A DNA stretch of 64,000 bases, taken from positions 8,308,001 through 8,372,000 of the forward strand of contig NZ_CP133771.1 in assembly GCF_031348265.1 (NCBI RefSeq). The letters are read 5' to 3'. Made by a program: the position numbers and the translations under genes. Shown here one piece after another: positions 42,340-50,966 of this stretch; positions within the stretch are counted from its first letter, which is position 1, and the number at the start of each line of letters is the position of its first letter. The notes under the pieces are model-generated. The model saw only the letters and a list, made by a program, of their open reading frames with translations, ran no database searches and was not told where the DNA came from. This stretch comes from Streptomyces collinus. GTDB taxonomy: Bacteria > Actinomycetota > Actinomycetes > Streptomycetales > Streptomycetaceae.

Positions 42340-43263
42340 TTACTTGATCCCGGTGAAGCCGATGGAGCTGACGATGCGGCGGGCGAAGCAGGCGAAGAGC
42401 ACCAGCATCGGCAGCGCGGCGATCAGCGTCGCGGCCATGAGCCCGGACCAGTCGACGCCGGTCGCGGGGGTCTGCGCCCGGAAGACCGCCAGCGCCACGG
42501 TCAGCACCCGCGAGCTGTCGCTGTAGGAGACCATCAGCGGCCAGAAGTAGTCGTTCCAGGAGGTGATGTACGTCAGCACCCCCAGCGTGATGATCGGCGT
42601 GGACGCCATCGGCAGCACCACCCGGAAGAAGATCTTGATCTTTCCGGCGCCGTCGAGCAGTGCGGCCTCCTCGACCTCCTTGGGGATGTTCATGAAGAAC
42701 TGCCGCAGGAAGAACACCGCGAACGGCGTCATGAACATGGTGGGCAGCGCGATGCCGAGGAGCGTGTCGATCAGGTGCAGCTGTTTGATGAGCACGAAGT
42801 TCGGCAGCAAGGTGAAGATGGCCGGCACCATCATCCCGGCCAGGAACAGCCCGAACACCTTGTCCCGGCCACGCCAGCGCAGCCGCGAGAAGGCGTACGC
42901 GGCCATCGCGGAGAAGAAGATCTGGCATCCGGTGATCAGGGTCGAGACCAGCACCGAGTTGAGCAGGTAGCGCCAGAAGTCCAGCCCGCCGCCCGCGCCG
43001 CCCTGCGCGACGGCCTCCTCGGCGGACTGCAGGCCCAGCGCCCGCTCGAAGCCGCTGGTGGTGAGGTCCACGGGCAGGGGGTTGGTGGGGTCGGCGCTCA
43101 GGCCCGCGTTGGTCGAGAGCGCGGTGCGCAGGATCCAGTAGAACGGCAGCAGGGTGATGAGGACGATCAGTCCCATCACGGTCCAGGCGGCGGCCCGCCC
43201 GAAGGGGAACCTGCGCCGGACCGGCCGCAGGGTCGTCGGTGTCGGTGTCGTCACGGCAGCCAT
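42340..43263 (-). CDS. Carbohydrate ABC transporter permease (MalG type)
   Basis: 307 residues, six predicted membrane segments. The EAA loop VEEAALLDGAGKIKIFFRVVLP that docks the ATPase is present. It ends 10 bp before the binding-protein gene. No ATPase gene lies in the operon; the shared MsiK ATPase used by Streptomyces sugar importers would fit. Confidence 0.93.
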   Translation of the reverse strand: MAAVTTPTPTTLRPVRRRFPFGRAAAWTVMGLIVLITLLPFYWILRTALSTNAGLSADPTNPLPVDLTTSGFERALGLQSAEEAVAQGGAGGGLDFWRYLLNSVLVSTLITGCQIFFSAMAAYAFSRLRWRGRDKVFGLFLAGMMVPAIFTLLPNFVLIKQLHLIDTLLGIALPTMFMTPFAVFFLRQFFMNIPKEVEEAALLDGAGKIKIFFRVVLPMASTPIITLGVLTYITSWNDYFWPLMVSYSDSSRVLTVALAVFRAQTPATGVDWSGLMAATLIAALPMLVLFACFARRIVSSIGFTGIK

Positions 43264-43281
43264 GGCGGTGTCTCCCTTCCG

Positions 43282-44247
43282 TCAGCCGAGGTCGGTCCGG
43301 CCGGCCCGGGTGAGCCGGTACTGGAGGATGGTGATCGCGCTCAGCACGACCAGCAGGGCGACGGACATGGCCGAGGCGTAGCCGAACTGGAAGCGGCCGA
43401 AGGCCGAACTGTAGATGTAGTACTGCAGGACGTTGGTGGCGTTCGCCGGACCGCCCGCGGTGGTCACGGCGACGGTGTCGAACACCTGGAAGGACCCGAT
43501 CACCGTCATGATCAGCACGACCGCCAGTACCGGACGCAGCAGTGGCATGGTGATCCGCCAGAACATCCGCCACTCGCTCGCGCCGTCCACGCGGGCCGCC
43601 TCGTACATGTCGTTGGGGATGGCCTGGAGGCCTGCGAACAGCAGCAGGGCGGTGTAGCCCACGTGCCGCCACACGTTGATGAGCGCGATGGTCGGGATCG
43701 CCCAGGTCTCGTCGGCGAGGAACGGGATGCGGTCCACCCCGAGGCCGCTGATGATCTCGTTGCCGATGCCGAGCTGGGTGTCGAGGATCCACAGCCAGAC
43801 CAGACCGGCGACCACGTTCGACATCAGATACGGCGTCAGCACGATCCCGCGCAGCATCGCCGACTGCGTCAGCCGCTGGAGCAGGACGGCCATGGCCAGC
43901 GCCGCCACCGTCTGGACGCCGATGTTGATGGCGACATACTCGACGGTGACCCACAGGGAGTCCCAGAAGATGGGGTCGTTGACCATGCGGACGTAGTTGT
44001 CCAGGCCCACCCACTCCGCCGGCGTCAGCAGGTTGAAGCGGGTGAAGCTCAGGTAGATGCCCCGCAGGGTCGGCCAGAGCAGGAAGACCAGGAAACCGAG
44101 CAGGGCCGGCGCGATGAAGAGTGCGGCCAGCCTGCCGTCCCCCCGGTCCTCGCCGGACACCCCCTGTGGCGTCCCGGTCCTGCTGCTGGCCTCCGCCGCG
44201 CCGCCCGTGGGCAGACGTGAAGGAGGACTGCTGGAGGCGATGGTCAT
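43282..44247 (-). CDS. Sugar ABC transporter permease (MalF/UgpA type)
   Basis: 321 residues. A disordered, Ser/Gly-rich N-terminus precedes six membrane helices (LFIAPALLGFLVFLLWPTLR first). The EAA loop is MYEAARVDGASEWRMFWRIT. First gene of the operon, 18 bp before the MalG-type permease. Divergent from the ROK repressor with operator-like palindromes between. Confidence 0.93.
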   Translation of the reverse strand: MTIASSSPPSRLPTGGAAEASSRTGTPQGVSGEDRGDGRLAALFIAPALLGFLVFLLWPTLRGIYLSFTRFNLLTPAEWVGLDNYVRMVNDPIFWDSLWVTVEYVAINIGVQTVAALAMAVLLQRLTQSAMLRGIVLTPYLMSNVVAGLVWLWILDTQLGIGNEIISGLGVDRIPFLADETWAIPTIALINVWRHVGYTALLLFAGLQAIPNDMYEAARVDGASEWRMFWRITMPLLRPVLAVVLIMTVIGSFQVFDTVAVTTAGGPANATNVLQYYIYSSAFGRFQFGYASAMSVALLVVLSAITILQYRLTRAGRTDLG

Positions 44248-44305
44248 CGGGAGACTCCCTCGCTGCGGCGGCTCGTCCTCTGGCGGGACTTACTTTTGGT
44301 GCGAA

Positions 44306-44341
44306 ACAATTGTCGCGTCAAGAGGTCGGCAAACATTGTTT
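44306..44341. promoter_or_regulatory. Probable ROK operator pair
   Basis: ACAATTGT (44306-44313) is a perfect 8-bp palindrome and AAACATTGTTT (44331-44341) a perfect 11-bp one. They share the half-site AACA/TGTT, and their centres are about 26.5 bp apart in an AT-rich island between the permease operon and the ROK gene. Repression of both by the ROK protein is likely. Confidence 0.65.
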
Positions 44342-44418
44342 CCCAGAAGCCGACATCGGCTTAGAGTGGTCATGTTGGTTTCGGTGTGAAAAAAATGGGT
44401 GAGGGGAGTCGGACCTTC

Positions 44419-45579
44419 ATGACCGAAGGCACCGCCGGCTGGCTGCCGCTGAGCGCGGGGGAGCGCTCCGTGGCGATCGAAGTGCTCGTCCACGGCCCGC
44501 TCTCGCGCACGGAACTCGCCCGCAGACTGGGTCTGTCGGCCGGCAGTCTCACCCGGCTGACCAAGCCGCTGATCGAGTCGGGCCTGCTCGTCGAGGTGCC
44601 TGAAGCCGATGCGCCCGGGGAGTCGCGCCAGGGCCGCCCCTCCCAGCCGCTGGAGGTCGTCGCCGACTCGGGCTTCTTCCTCGGCTTCAAGATCACCGAG
44701 GACATGGTCTACGGCGTCGTCACCAGCCTGCGCAGCCACATCGTCGCCCGGTACGACCGCCCGCTCACCACCCACGACCCCGGCGAAGTGGCCGACGTAC
44801 TGGCCGAGATGACCGCCGAACTGGCCACCGGCCACCCCCGCCTCGCCGGGATCGGCATCGGGGTCGGCGGGTTCGTCCAGGACCGTGCCGTGGTCGGCGA
44901 ATCCCCCTTCCTGCTGTGGCGGGACGTCCCCCTGGCCGACCTGGTCGAGCAGCGCACCGGGCTGCCGGTGGTCGTCGAGAACGACGTCGCCGCCCTGGTC
45001 GAGGCCGAGACCTGGTTCGGAGCCGGACGCGGCCTGGAGCGCTTCGTCGTCCTCACCATCGGCGCCGGCCTCGGCTACGGGCTCGTGCTGGGCGGCAGGC
45101 GGGTGCCCTTCGCGGAGGAGGACCGCGGCTTCGGCCGGCACTGGATCGTCGACTCCAACGGGCCGCTCACCCCGGACGGCAGGCGCGGCAGCGCCGTCTC
45201 ACTGCTGACCATCCCCAGCATCCGCTACCAGATCCGGGCCGCTACCGGCGGCGACCACACCTACGACGAGATCCTCGCCCTGGCCGCCGCCGGGGACCCG
45301 ATGCCCGCCCGGGTCGTCGACGAGGCCGCGCGTGCCCTGGGGACGCTCGTCGCGCAGATCTCCAACTTCGTGATGCCGCAGAAGATCCTGCTCGCGGGGG
45401 AGGGGGTCGGGCTGATGGACGTGGCCGGGAAGACGGTCGAGGAGACGATCCGTGAGCACCGTCACCCGCTGGCCGCCCCGGTCGGTCTGGAGACGAAGGT
45501 GTCCGACTTCCACGACTGGGCCCGCGGCGCGGCCGTGTTGGCCATCAAGGTGCTGGTGCTGGGGTCGGCCGAAGCGTGA
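44419..45579 (+). CDS. ROK family transcriptional repressor
   Basis: 386 residues. An N-terminal winged helix (SVAIEVLVHGPLSRTELARR, LSAGSLTRLTKPLIESGLL) is followed by a ROK sugar-kinase-like domain with VVENDVAALVEAETWFGAG. The usual ROK zinc motif CxCGxxGC is not visible in the expected place, so zinc binding is doubtful. The ATG at 44419 is preceded by GGGGAG at ~10 bases; ATG 44395 is the alternative. Likely represses the divergent sugar operon until its sugar appears. Confidence 0.88.
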   Translation: MTEGTAGWLPLSAGERSVAIEVLVHGPLSRTELARRLGLSAGSLTRLTKPLIESGLLVEVPEADAPGESRQGRPSQPLEVVADSGFFLGFKITEDMVYGVVTSLRSHIVARYDRPLTTHDPGEVADVLAEMTAELATGHPRLAGIGIGVGGFVQDRAVVGESPFLLWRDVPLADLVEQRTGLPVVVENDVAALVEAETWFGAGRGLERFVVLTIGAGLGYGLVLGGRRVPFAEEDRGFGRHWIVDSNGPLTPDGRRGSAVSLLTIPSIRYQIRAATGGDHTYDEILALAAAGDPMPARVVDEAARALGTLVAQISNFVMPQKILLAGEGVGLMDVAGKTVEETIREHRHPLAAPVGLETKVSDFHDWARGAAVLAIKVLVLGSAEA

Positions 45580-45742
45580 ACGACGGTGAACTTCCCGGTG
45601 CCGAAAGGTACTCACAGGCGGCTGATGTGAACAGCCTCACGTTTACCGGGAGATGGACGTGATCAGCAACACTGTCCGAAATGCCCGATTGGCTCCTGAT
45701 TACTCACATCGCCTTCACGTCCGGCGACGTATGCTTCACAGC

Positions 45743-45916
45743 ATGTCCACCACCGTTGAAACATCATCCGAGCGATCGGCTGACGAGGTCAACGAGGAGA
45801 TCCGTGCGCTGTGGCGCCGGTCGGGCGGGACACTGAGCGTCGAGCAGCGCGAGGAGTACCAGCGGCTCGTCCTGGAGTGGGCCGCCGCGGCCCCGCAGCC
45901 GGCCCCCGCGGCCTGA
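45743..45916 (+). CDS. Small conserved hypothetical protein (57 aa)
   Basis: 57 residues, mostly acidic helix (SADEVNEEIRALWRRSGGTL, then EQREEYQRLVLEWAAA) and an Ala/Pro-rich tail. Codon bias is strong. There is no clear ribosome site, but TATGCT lies ~7 bases before the ATG and resembles a -10 element, so the mRNA may be leaderless. An in-frame ATG at 45731 is an alternative. Function unknown. Confidence 0.65.
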   Translation: MSTTVETSSERSADEVNEEIRALWRRSGGTLSVEQREEYQRLVLEWAAAAPQPAPAA

Positions 45917-45971
45917 CCCTCGCCCCCGTCACCCGGGCATCGGACCCTCGTCGAGGGGCACCCCTGATCCG

Positions 45972-46796
45972 ATGGGTGCCCTTCTCGCACTTTCCTCGGC
46001 CGTCGTCTACGGCATCGTGGACTTCGCCGGCGGTCTGCTGTCCCGGCGCGTGCATCACACGGCCGTCACCTTCCTCGGCCAGCTGGGCGGGCTACTGCTC
46101 GCCTGCGCCGCCGCGCTCCTCCTGCCCGCCGACGCCGTCCACCTCGCCGACCTGCTCTGGGGAGCGCTGTCCGGCGTCGGGAGCGGCACGGCCATGTGGT
46201 TCCTCAACCGCGGGCTGAGCAGGGGGGACATGAGTGTCGTGGTGCCGGTGAGCGCCGTCACCGGTGTCGCGCTGTCGGTGCTGTGCGGGGTGCTCGTCCT
46301 CGGCGACCGCCCGGGCGCCGTCGCCTGGCTGGGCATCGCCGTCACGGTCCCCTCGCTGTGGTTCGTCGCCGGTGGCAGGGCCGGTGCCGGGAAGGGGACA
46401 GCGGACGGACTGGTCGCCAGTCTGGGCGTCGCCGTGCAGTACCTCGCCCTCGGACAGGCCGGGCCCGGAAGCGGGCTGTGGCCCGTCGCCGCGGGCCGGG
46501 TCGCCGCGGTCCTCGTGCTCCTGCCGGACGCCGCGCGGCACGCCCGCCGGCTGAAGCTGCCGCCGGTCCGCTGCGTCCGAGCCGTCCTCATCGGGGCCGG
46601 TGCGGCCCTCGGCCTCGTGCTGTATCTGCTCGCCGCCCAGCGGCAGTTGCTGGCTGTCGCCGTGGTGCTGGCCTCCCTGTACCCGGCCCTCCCCGTGGTG
46701 CTGGGCCTCGCCCTGCTGCGCGAGCGGATCAGCCGCCGTCAGGCGGTGGGGCTGCTGGGGGCGGGGATCGCGACCGTACTGCTCACCCTGGGCTGA
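45972..46796 (+). CDS. EamA/DMT-type transporter
   Basis: 274 residues, about ten membrane helices in two homologous halves. Segments such as LLWGALSGVGSGTAMWFLNR and AVVLASLYPALPVVLGLALL are typical of the drug/metabolite transporter superfamily. Exporter of unknown substrate. It starts 55 bp after the small acidic protein and could share its transcript. Confidence 0.9.
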   Translation: MGALLALSSAVVYGIVDFAGGLLSRRVHHTAVTFLGQLGGLLLACAAALLLPADAVHLADLLWGALSGVGSGTAMWFLNRGLSRGDMSVVVPVSAVTGVALSVLCGVLVLGDRPGAVAWLGIAVTVPSLWFVAGGRAGAGKGTADGLVASLGVAVQYLALGQAGPGSGLWPVAAGRVAAVLVLLPDAARHARRLKLPPVRCVRAVLIGAGAALGLVLYLLAAQRQLLAVAVVLASLYPALPVVLGLALLRERISRRQAVGLLGAGIATVLLTLG

Positions 46797-46828
46797 CGGG
46801 CCCGTCCCGCGACCGCCGGCCACCCGCG

Positions 46829-48175
46829 TCATCCCCAAGTGGCCGAGTAGTACTGCCGGTACGCCTTGCGGTCCTGCTCCGCACGGATCCACCGGGTGGC
46901 CACCAGGGCCACGAGGCTGCCCCCGATGACGAGCATGCCGGGGCCCACATTGCGCGGGTCGGTGAGGCGGCTGAGCAGCGTCGACACGTCCGTGCCCGTG
47001 ATCGGCGCCGACGAACCGGGCGAGGCCGCTCCGGGCGAGGCCGACGGCGCGGGTGCGGCGCCCGTGCCACCGGACGACTTGGCCACGATGAGCTTGACGC
47101 CGAGCTCGGTCAGCGCCTTCGTCACCGGCTGGAAGAACGTCGTGCCGCCCGCCTTGCAGTCGCCGCTGCCGCCCGAGGTCAGGCCGATCGCGATGCCGTC
47201 GGCGAACATCGGGCCTCCGCTGTCACCGGGTTCGGCGCACACGTTCGTCTCGATGAGGCCGGTGACCGTGCCCTCGGGGTAGTTGACCGTCGCGTTGAGC
47301 GCCGTCACCTCTCCCTGGCGCAGTCCGCTGGTGCTGCCGCTGCGGAAGATCTTCTGCCCGACCTCCGCGTCGGCCACGCCCGTGATCCGCACGCCCTTGC
47401 CGTCACCGACCGCCACCACGTCCGCGCCCTTGCCCGCACGGCCACCGTCGTATTTCACCAGGGAGTAGTCGTCGCCGGGGAAGCTCCCCCGGAGCGACGT
47501 GCCGACCTGCTGCCGGCCCCGGTCGTCGGCGAACCAGACGGAACCGTCGGGCCCGCAGTGCCCCGCCGTGAGGATGAAGTCGCTCTTCCCGTCGGTCACG
47601 TTGAACCCCGCCGAACAGCGCCCGGCGGTCGACAGGATGGGCTGCGCGCCGTTGATCCGCGTGGTGAACGTGCCCTCGGTGCGCTCCATCCGCACGAAGG
47701 AGCCGATGCCCTCGGCGACCTCGGTCATCCGGGACCAGGCGGAGGCGGAGACGGTGCTGTCACCCCGCACCACCACCTGGTTGCTCTTGTAGTCCAGAGC
47801 CCACGAGGTTCCGGCCACCCGGGGGGCCGAACGCAACGTCGAAGCAGCGGACTTGAGGTCGCTCATGCTGTGACGGACCATCTTGGCCTGCGCGCCGGCG
47901 CGCTTCACCTCGGCGGCCGCCTTCTCGTCCGTCACGGCGACGACCGGCCGCCCGGCGGAGTCGATCCAGCTGCCCGCCGTGCGCGCGTTCCCGAGCCGGG
48001 ACACGAGGTCGGTGCCCTCGCCCGTCGCCGGCGGCGCGGTGAACGGGACGCCGATGACCGGGGCCGGCGGCTCGCTCGCCACGGCGTTGGTGACCATCGC
48101 TCCTCCGAGGAGGAGTCCGCCGACGGCCGCCAGCCGTGTCACTCGCCGGACGACCCGTCGTCGTGCGTGCCTCAT
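46829..48175 (-). CDS. Membrane-tethered S1 family serine protease
   Basis: 448 residues. Signal sequence (GGLLLGGAMVTNAVA), an alpha-lytic-type propeptide (~40-175), then a chymotrypsin-fold domain with H206 (LTAGHCG), D236 (DDYSLVKYD) and S319 (GDSGGPM). A Ser/Pro/Ala-rich linker (~367-392), a single C-terminal membrane helix (~411-428) and a basic cytoplasmic tail follow. It is thus streptogrisin-like but anchored at the cell surface rather than released. The catalytic domain faces outside. Confidence 0.9.
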   Translation of the reverse strand: MRHARRRVVRRVTRLAAVGGLLLGGAMVTNAVASEPPAPVIGVPFTAPPATGEGTDLVSRLGNARTAGSWIDSAGRPVVAVTDEKAAAEVKRAGAQAKMVRHSMSDLKSAASTLRSAPRVAGTSWALDYKSNQVVVRGDSTVSASAWSRMTEVAEGIGSFVRMERTEGTFTTRINGAQPILSTAGRCSAGFNVTDGKSDFILTAGHCGPDGSVWFADDRGRQQVGTSLRGSFPGDDYSLVKYDGGRAGKGADVVAVGDGKGVRITGVADAEVGQKIFRSGSTSGLRQGEVTALNATVNYPEGTVTGLIETNVCAEPGDSGGPMFADGIAIGLTSGGSGDCKAGGTTFFQPVTKALTELGVKLIVAKSSGGTGAAPAPSASPGAASPGSSAPITGTDVSTLLSRLTDPRNVGPGMLVIGGSLVALVATRWIRAEQDRKAYRQYYSATWG

Positions 48176-48298
48176 GCATGGCTCCCGAACCAGAACATCA
48201 CGATGCGAACACCGCAGGGCCCTCCTTGAGTTGAGTGCCCTTCATTCATTACGGGGCGGAGCCGTGCCGTGTTCAGCGCACCGGTGATCTCTTCGGTG

Positions 48299-49288
48299 TC
48301 AGCCGGTGACCGGGGCCGCGAGCAGGGCCCCGCTGCGCGCGTCGCCCCACACCGAATCCGGGTCGACGTAGGGCCGCAGCAGGGCGGTGAGCACCGGGTC
48401 CCCGCGGCCGTTCAGCTCGTCGGAGGCGATCTTGCGGGCGATCCCGGCGAGGAAATCCGCCACCTGCACCCGCGCGTCGTCACGGGCCACGACGAGCCGC
48501 AGCCCCGCCAGGCCGATCCCGGCCCGCCGGGCCGTGCCCGCGATCCAGGCGATGCGCTCCGGCGTCAGCATGTTCTGCCGGTCGTGCACGAGGTGGACCG
48601 GCCGCCCGCTCCCGCTCCAGAGCGCGGCCGTCCGCACGATCGCCGGGAGCAGCGGGTTGAGCAGCGGGATCAGGGGCGGTCCGGCCAGGAACCCGTCCCG
48701 GTACGCCACCGCGCGGGGCCGGGTCCTGGCGAGCCGCTCCAGGATCCGTGCCGCGTCCGTCCCCGGATGCGTCCGGCGCAGGGTGTCGACGGTGCCGTAG
48801 AAGGCGTCGACCGGGTCCCCGTCGTGGCGGACCCGCAGCAACTGGTTGGCCGCCTCCAGGAACGCCCGCCAGCCGTCCTCCCCGAGGACCGGCCGCCCCG
48901 CACGGAACAGGAGGGCCGCCTCGGCCGCGTCGTCCAGCAGCAGGCCGAGGGTCCGGTCCACCACGAGGTACGTCTTCTCCATGAGGTGCACCCGCGCCTG
49001 CCCGTCGATCGGGCCCTCCGGCGCGAGCAGCCACTCCAGTACCGCGCGGTGCTTCTCCCGCAGCAGGTGGTTCGCCTTGTACTCCTCGGCGGGCGACCGG
49101 ATACGGTCCCGGATCTCCCCCACCACCGCCGCAGCCGACGCCATGGACAGCGAGACGCCGGCGTGCGCGAACACGTCCGTGTTGCCGCCGGTGAGGTTCT
49201 CACCGTCCGACCCCGACTCGTCGCAGGCGATCTCCAGCAACGCGCCCACCGCCCCGCCCTGCCGCCCGTCCGCAAGATTCCCGCTCAC
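48299..49288 (-). CDS. DUF3800-like protein
   Basis: 329 residues. The N-terminal strand LEIACDESGSDGENLTGG and the paired acidic segment later (VHLVHDRQNMLTP, VVARDDARVQVADFLAG) follow the DUF3800 pattern, whose conserved acidic residues suggest an RNase H-like metal site. The GTG at 49288 lacks a clear ribosome site. Divergent from malY with only 24 bp between start codons, so the promoters overlap or the mRNAs are leaderless. Function unknown; DUF3800 genes are often found in mobile or defence-rich regions. Confidence 0.75.
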   Translation of the reverse strand: MSGNLADGRQGGAVGALLEIACDESGSDGENLTGGNTDVFAHAGVSLSMASAAAVVGEIRDRIRSPAEEYKANHLLREKHRAVLEWLLAPEGPIDGQARVHLMEKTYLVVDRTLGLLLDDAAEAALLFRAGRPVLGEDGWRAFLEAANQLLRVRHDGDPVDAFYGTVDTLRRTHPGTDAARILERLARTRPRAVAYRDGFLAGPPLIPLLNPLLPAIVRTAALWSGSGRPVHLVHDRQNMLTPERIAWIAGTARRAGIGLAGLRLVVARDDARVQVADFLAGIARKIASDELNGRGDPVLTALLRPYVDPDSVWGDARSGALLAAPVTG

Positions 49289-49312
49289 CGCACAGCCCCC
49301 TATCGTGTGCCC

Positions 49313-50491
49313 ATGACCAGGATCCCGCACGAGACGTCCGGTGAACCGAATCCGCTGCAAGCCCTCACCCTCGACCGGCTCCGGCAGCGCACCAGCATGA
49401 AGTGGCGCACCTACCCGGAGGACGTGCTGCCGCTGTGGGTGGCCGAGATGGACGTACTGCTCGCCGAGCCCGTCGTGCGCGCCGTCACCGACGCGCTCCA
49501 CCTCGGCGACACGGGCTACCCGGCCGGCACCGCCTACGCGGAGGCGCTGGCCGCCTTCGCCGGGAAGCGGTGGGGCTGGGAAGGGCTCGCCGTGGAGCGC
49601 ACCGCGATCGTGCCCGACGTCATGCTGGGTGTCGTCGAGATGCTCAAACTGGTCACCGGACCCGGTGACACGGTGATCGTGAACCCGCCCGTGTACCCGC
49701 CGTTCTACCTGTTCGTGGAGCACATGGACCGGCGGGTGGCGCAGGCCCCGCTCGGGGCGGACGGGCGCATCGACTTGGGAGTCCTGGAGTCGTCGTTCCG
49801 GCAGGCCGTCGCGGGCGGGCGGCGAGCCGCCCATCTGCTGTGCAACCCCCACAACCCGACCGGCACCGTGCACACGGAAGAGGAACTGTCCGCCGTCGCC
49901 CGCCTCGCCGAGCGGTACGGAGTGCGCGTCGTCGCCGACGAGATCCACGCCCCGCTCGTGCTCGACGGCGCCGGCTTCGTGCCGTATCTGAGCGTGCCGG
50001 GCGCCGAGCGCGGCCTGTCCCTGATGTCGGCCTCCAAGGGCTGGAACCTGCCCGGGCTCAAGGCCGCCCTCGCGGTCGCCGGGCCCGGGGCAGCCGCCGA
50101 CCTGGACCGCATGCCGGAGGAGGTGGGACACGGCCCCAGCCACGTGGCCGTCATCGCCCACACCGCCGCCCTGCGCGACGGCGTCACCTGGCTGGACGCC
50201 CTGCTGACCGGCCTCGACGGCAACCGGCGGCTGCTCGCCGACCTGCTCGCCGAGCACCTGCCCGCGGTCCGCTACCGCCCGGGCGACGCCACTTACCTGG
50301 CCTGGCTCGACTGCCGCGCCCTCGGGCTCGGCGACGACCCGGCCGACGTCTTCCTGCACCGCGGCCGCGTCGCCCTCAGCTCCGGCCTTCCCTTCGGCAC
50401 CGGCGGCACCGGCCACGTCCGCCTCAACCTGGCGGCCTCACAGGAGGTGCTCACGGAGGCCGTGCGCAGGATGGCGGCGGCGCTGCACTGA
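49313..50491 (+). CDS. MalY/PatB family PLP-dependent enzyme (probable cystathionine beta-lyase)
   Basis: 392 residues, fold type I aminotransferase. The PLP lysine is in SASKGWNLPG. PLWVAEMDV near the N-terminus, NPHNPTG, and VADEIHAPLVL are MalY/PatB features. Likely cleaves C-S bonds of cystathionine or related thioethers. TATCGT before the ATG could be a -10 for a nearly leaderless mRNA. Followed 30 bp later by a PPOX protein on the same strand. Confidence 0.9.
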   Translation: MTRIPHETSGEPNPLQALTLDRLRQRTSMKWRTYPEDVLPLWVAEMDVLLAEPVVRAVTDALHLGDTGYPAGTAYAEALAAFAGKRWGWEGLAVERTAIVPDVMLGVVEMLKLVTGPGDTVIVNPPVYPPFYLFVEHMDRRVAQAPLGADGRIDLGVLESSFRQAVAGGRRAAHLLCNPHNPTGTVHTEEELSAVARLAERYGVRVVADEIHAPLVLDGAGFVPYLSVPGAERGLSLMSASKGWNLPGLKAALAVAGPGAAADLDRMPEEVGHGPSHVAVIAHTAALRDGVTWLDALLTGLDGNRRLLADLLAEHLPAVRYRPGDATYLAWLDCRALGLGDDPADVFLHRGRVALSSGLPFGTGGTGHVRLNLAASQEVLTEAVRRMAAALH

Positions 50492-50521
50492 ACCCGGGGG
50501 CACGCTCGTAGACTTCCCGCC

Positions 50522-50902
50522 ATGGACGACAGGACGCTGGACGAACTCGGCGCGGGCAAGTACCTGCTGGTCACCAGCTACCGCAGGAACGGCACGCCGG
50601 TCGCCACCCCGGTCTGGGTGGTACGCGACGGGGACGGGCTCGGCGTGTGGACGGCCGCCGACTCCTGGAAGGTGAAGCGGATCCGCAACCGCGCCGATGT
50701 GCTGGTCGGCCCCTGCGACCTGCGCGGCAACCCCACCGGCGACCAGGTGCCCGCGACGGCGGAGATCTGCGACGCGGCCGCCACCGCCCGCTACCGGCAG
50801 CTGATCGGCCGCAAGTACGGCCTGACGGGCCGGCTGACCCTGCTCGGCAGCCGGCTGCGCCGGGGCGTGGACGGCACGGTGGGCATCCGCATCACCCTCT
50901 GA
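50522..50902 (+). CDS. PPOX class F420-dependent oxidoreductase
   Basis: 126 residues, split-barrel flavin/F420-binding fold (KYLLVTSYRRNGTPVATPVW, KVKRIRNRADVLVGPCDLRG, RQLIGRKYGLTGRLTLL). The short basic loop pattern fits the F420-binding Rv3369/Rv1155-like branch. Substrate unknown. Probably co-transcribed with the PLP enzyme upstream. Confidence 0.87.
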   Translation: MDDRTLDELGAGKYLLVTSYRRNGTPVATPVWVVRDGDGLGVWTAADSWKVKRIRNRADVLVGPCDLRGNPTGDQVPATAEICDAAATARYRQLIGRKYGLTGRLTLLGSRLRRGVDGTVGIRITL

Positions 50903-50910
50903 GGCCCGGC

Positions 50911-50918
50911 AAGCGCTT
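50911..50918. promoter_or_regulatory. AAGCGCTT palindrome before a Gfo/Idh gene
   Basis: A perfect 8-bp palindrome lies 49 bp before the oxidoreductase start. LacI-family operators often have this GCGC core. The evidence is weak, and no LacI gene is nearby. Confidence 0.3.
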
Positions 50919-50966
50919 TCGGCCGCAGGGGAGTGGGGACCCCGTCCACGGGAAAGGGCACCTGCC

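Noticed and set aside
48269..49312. Extended start for the MalY-type enzyme
   Set aside because: The region is antisense to the DUF3800-like gene, and the MalY family start fits the ATG at 49313.
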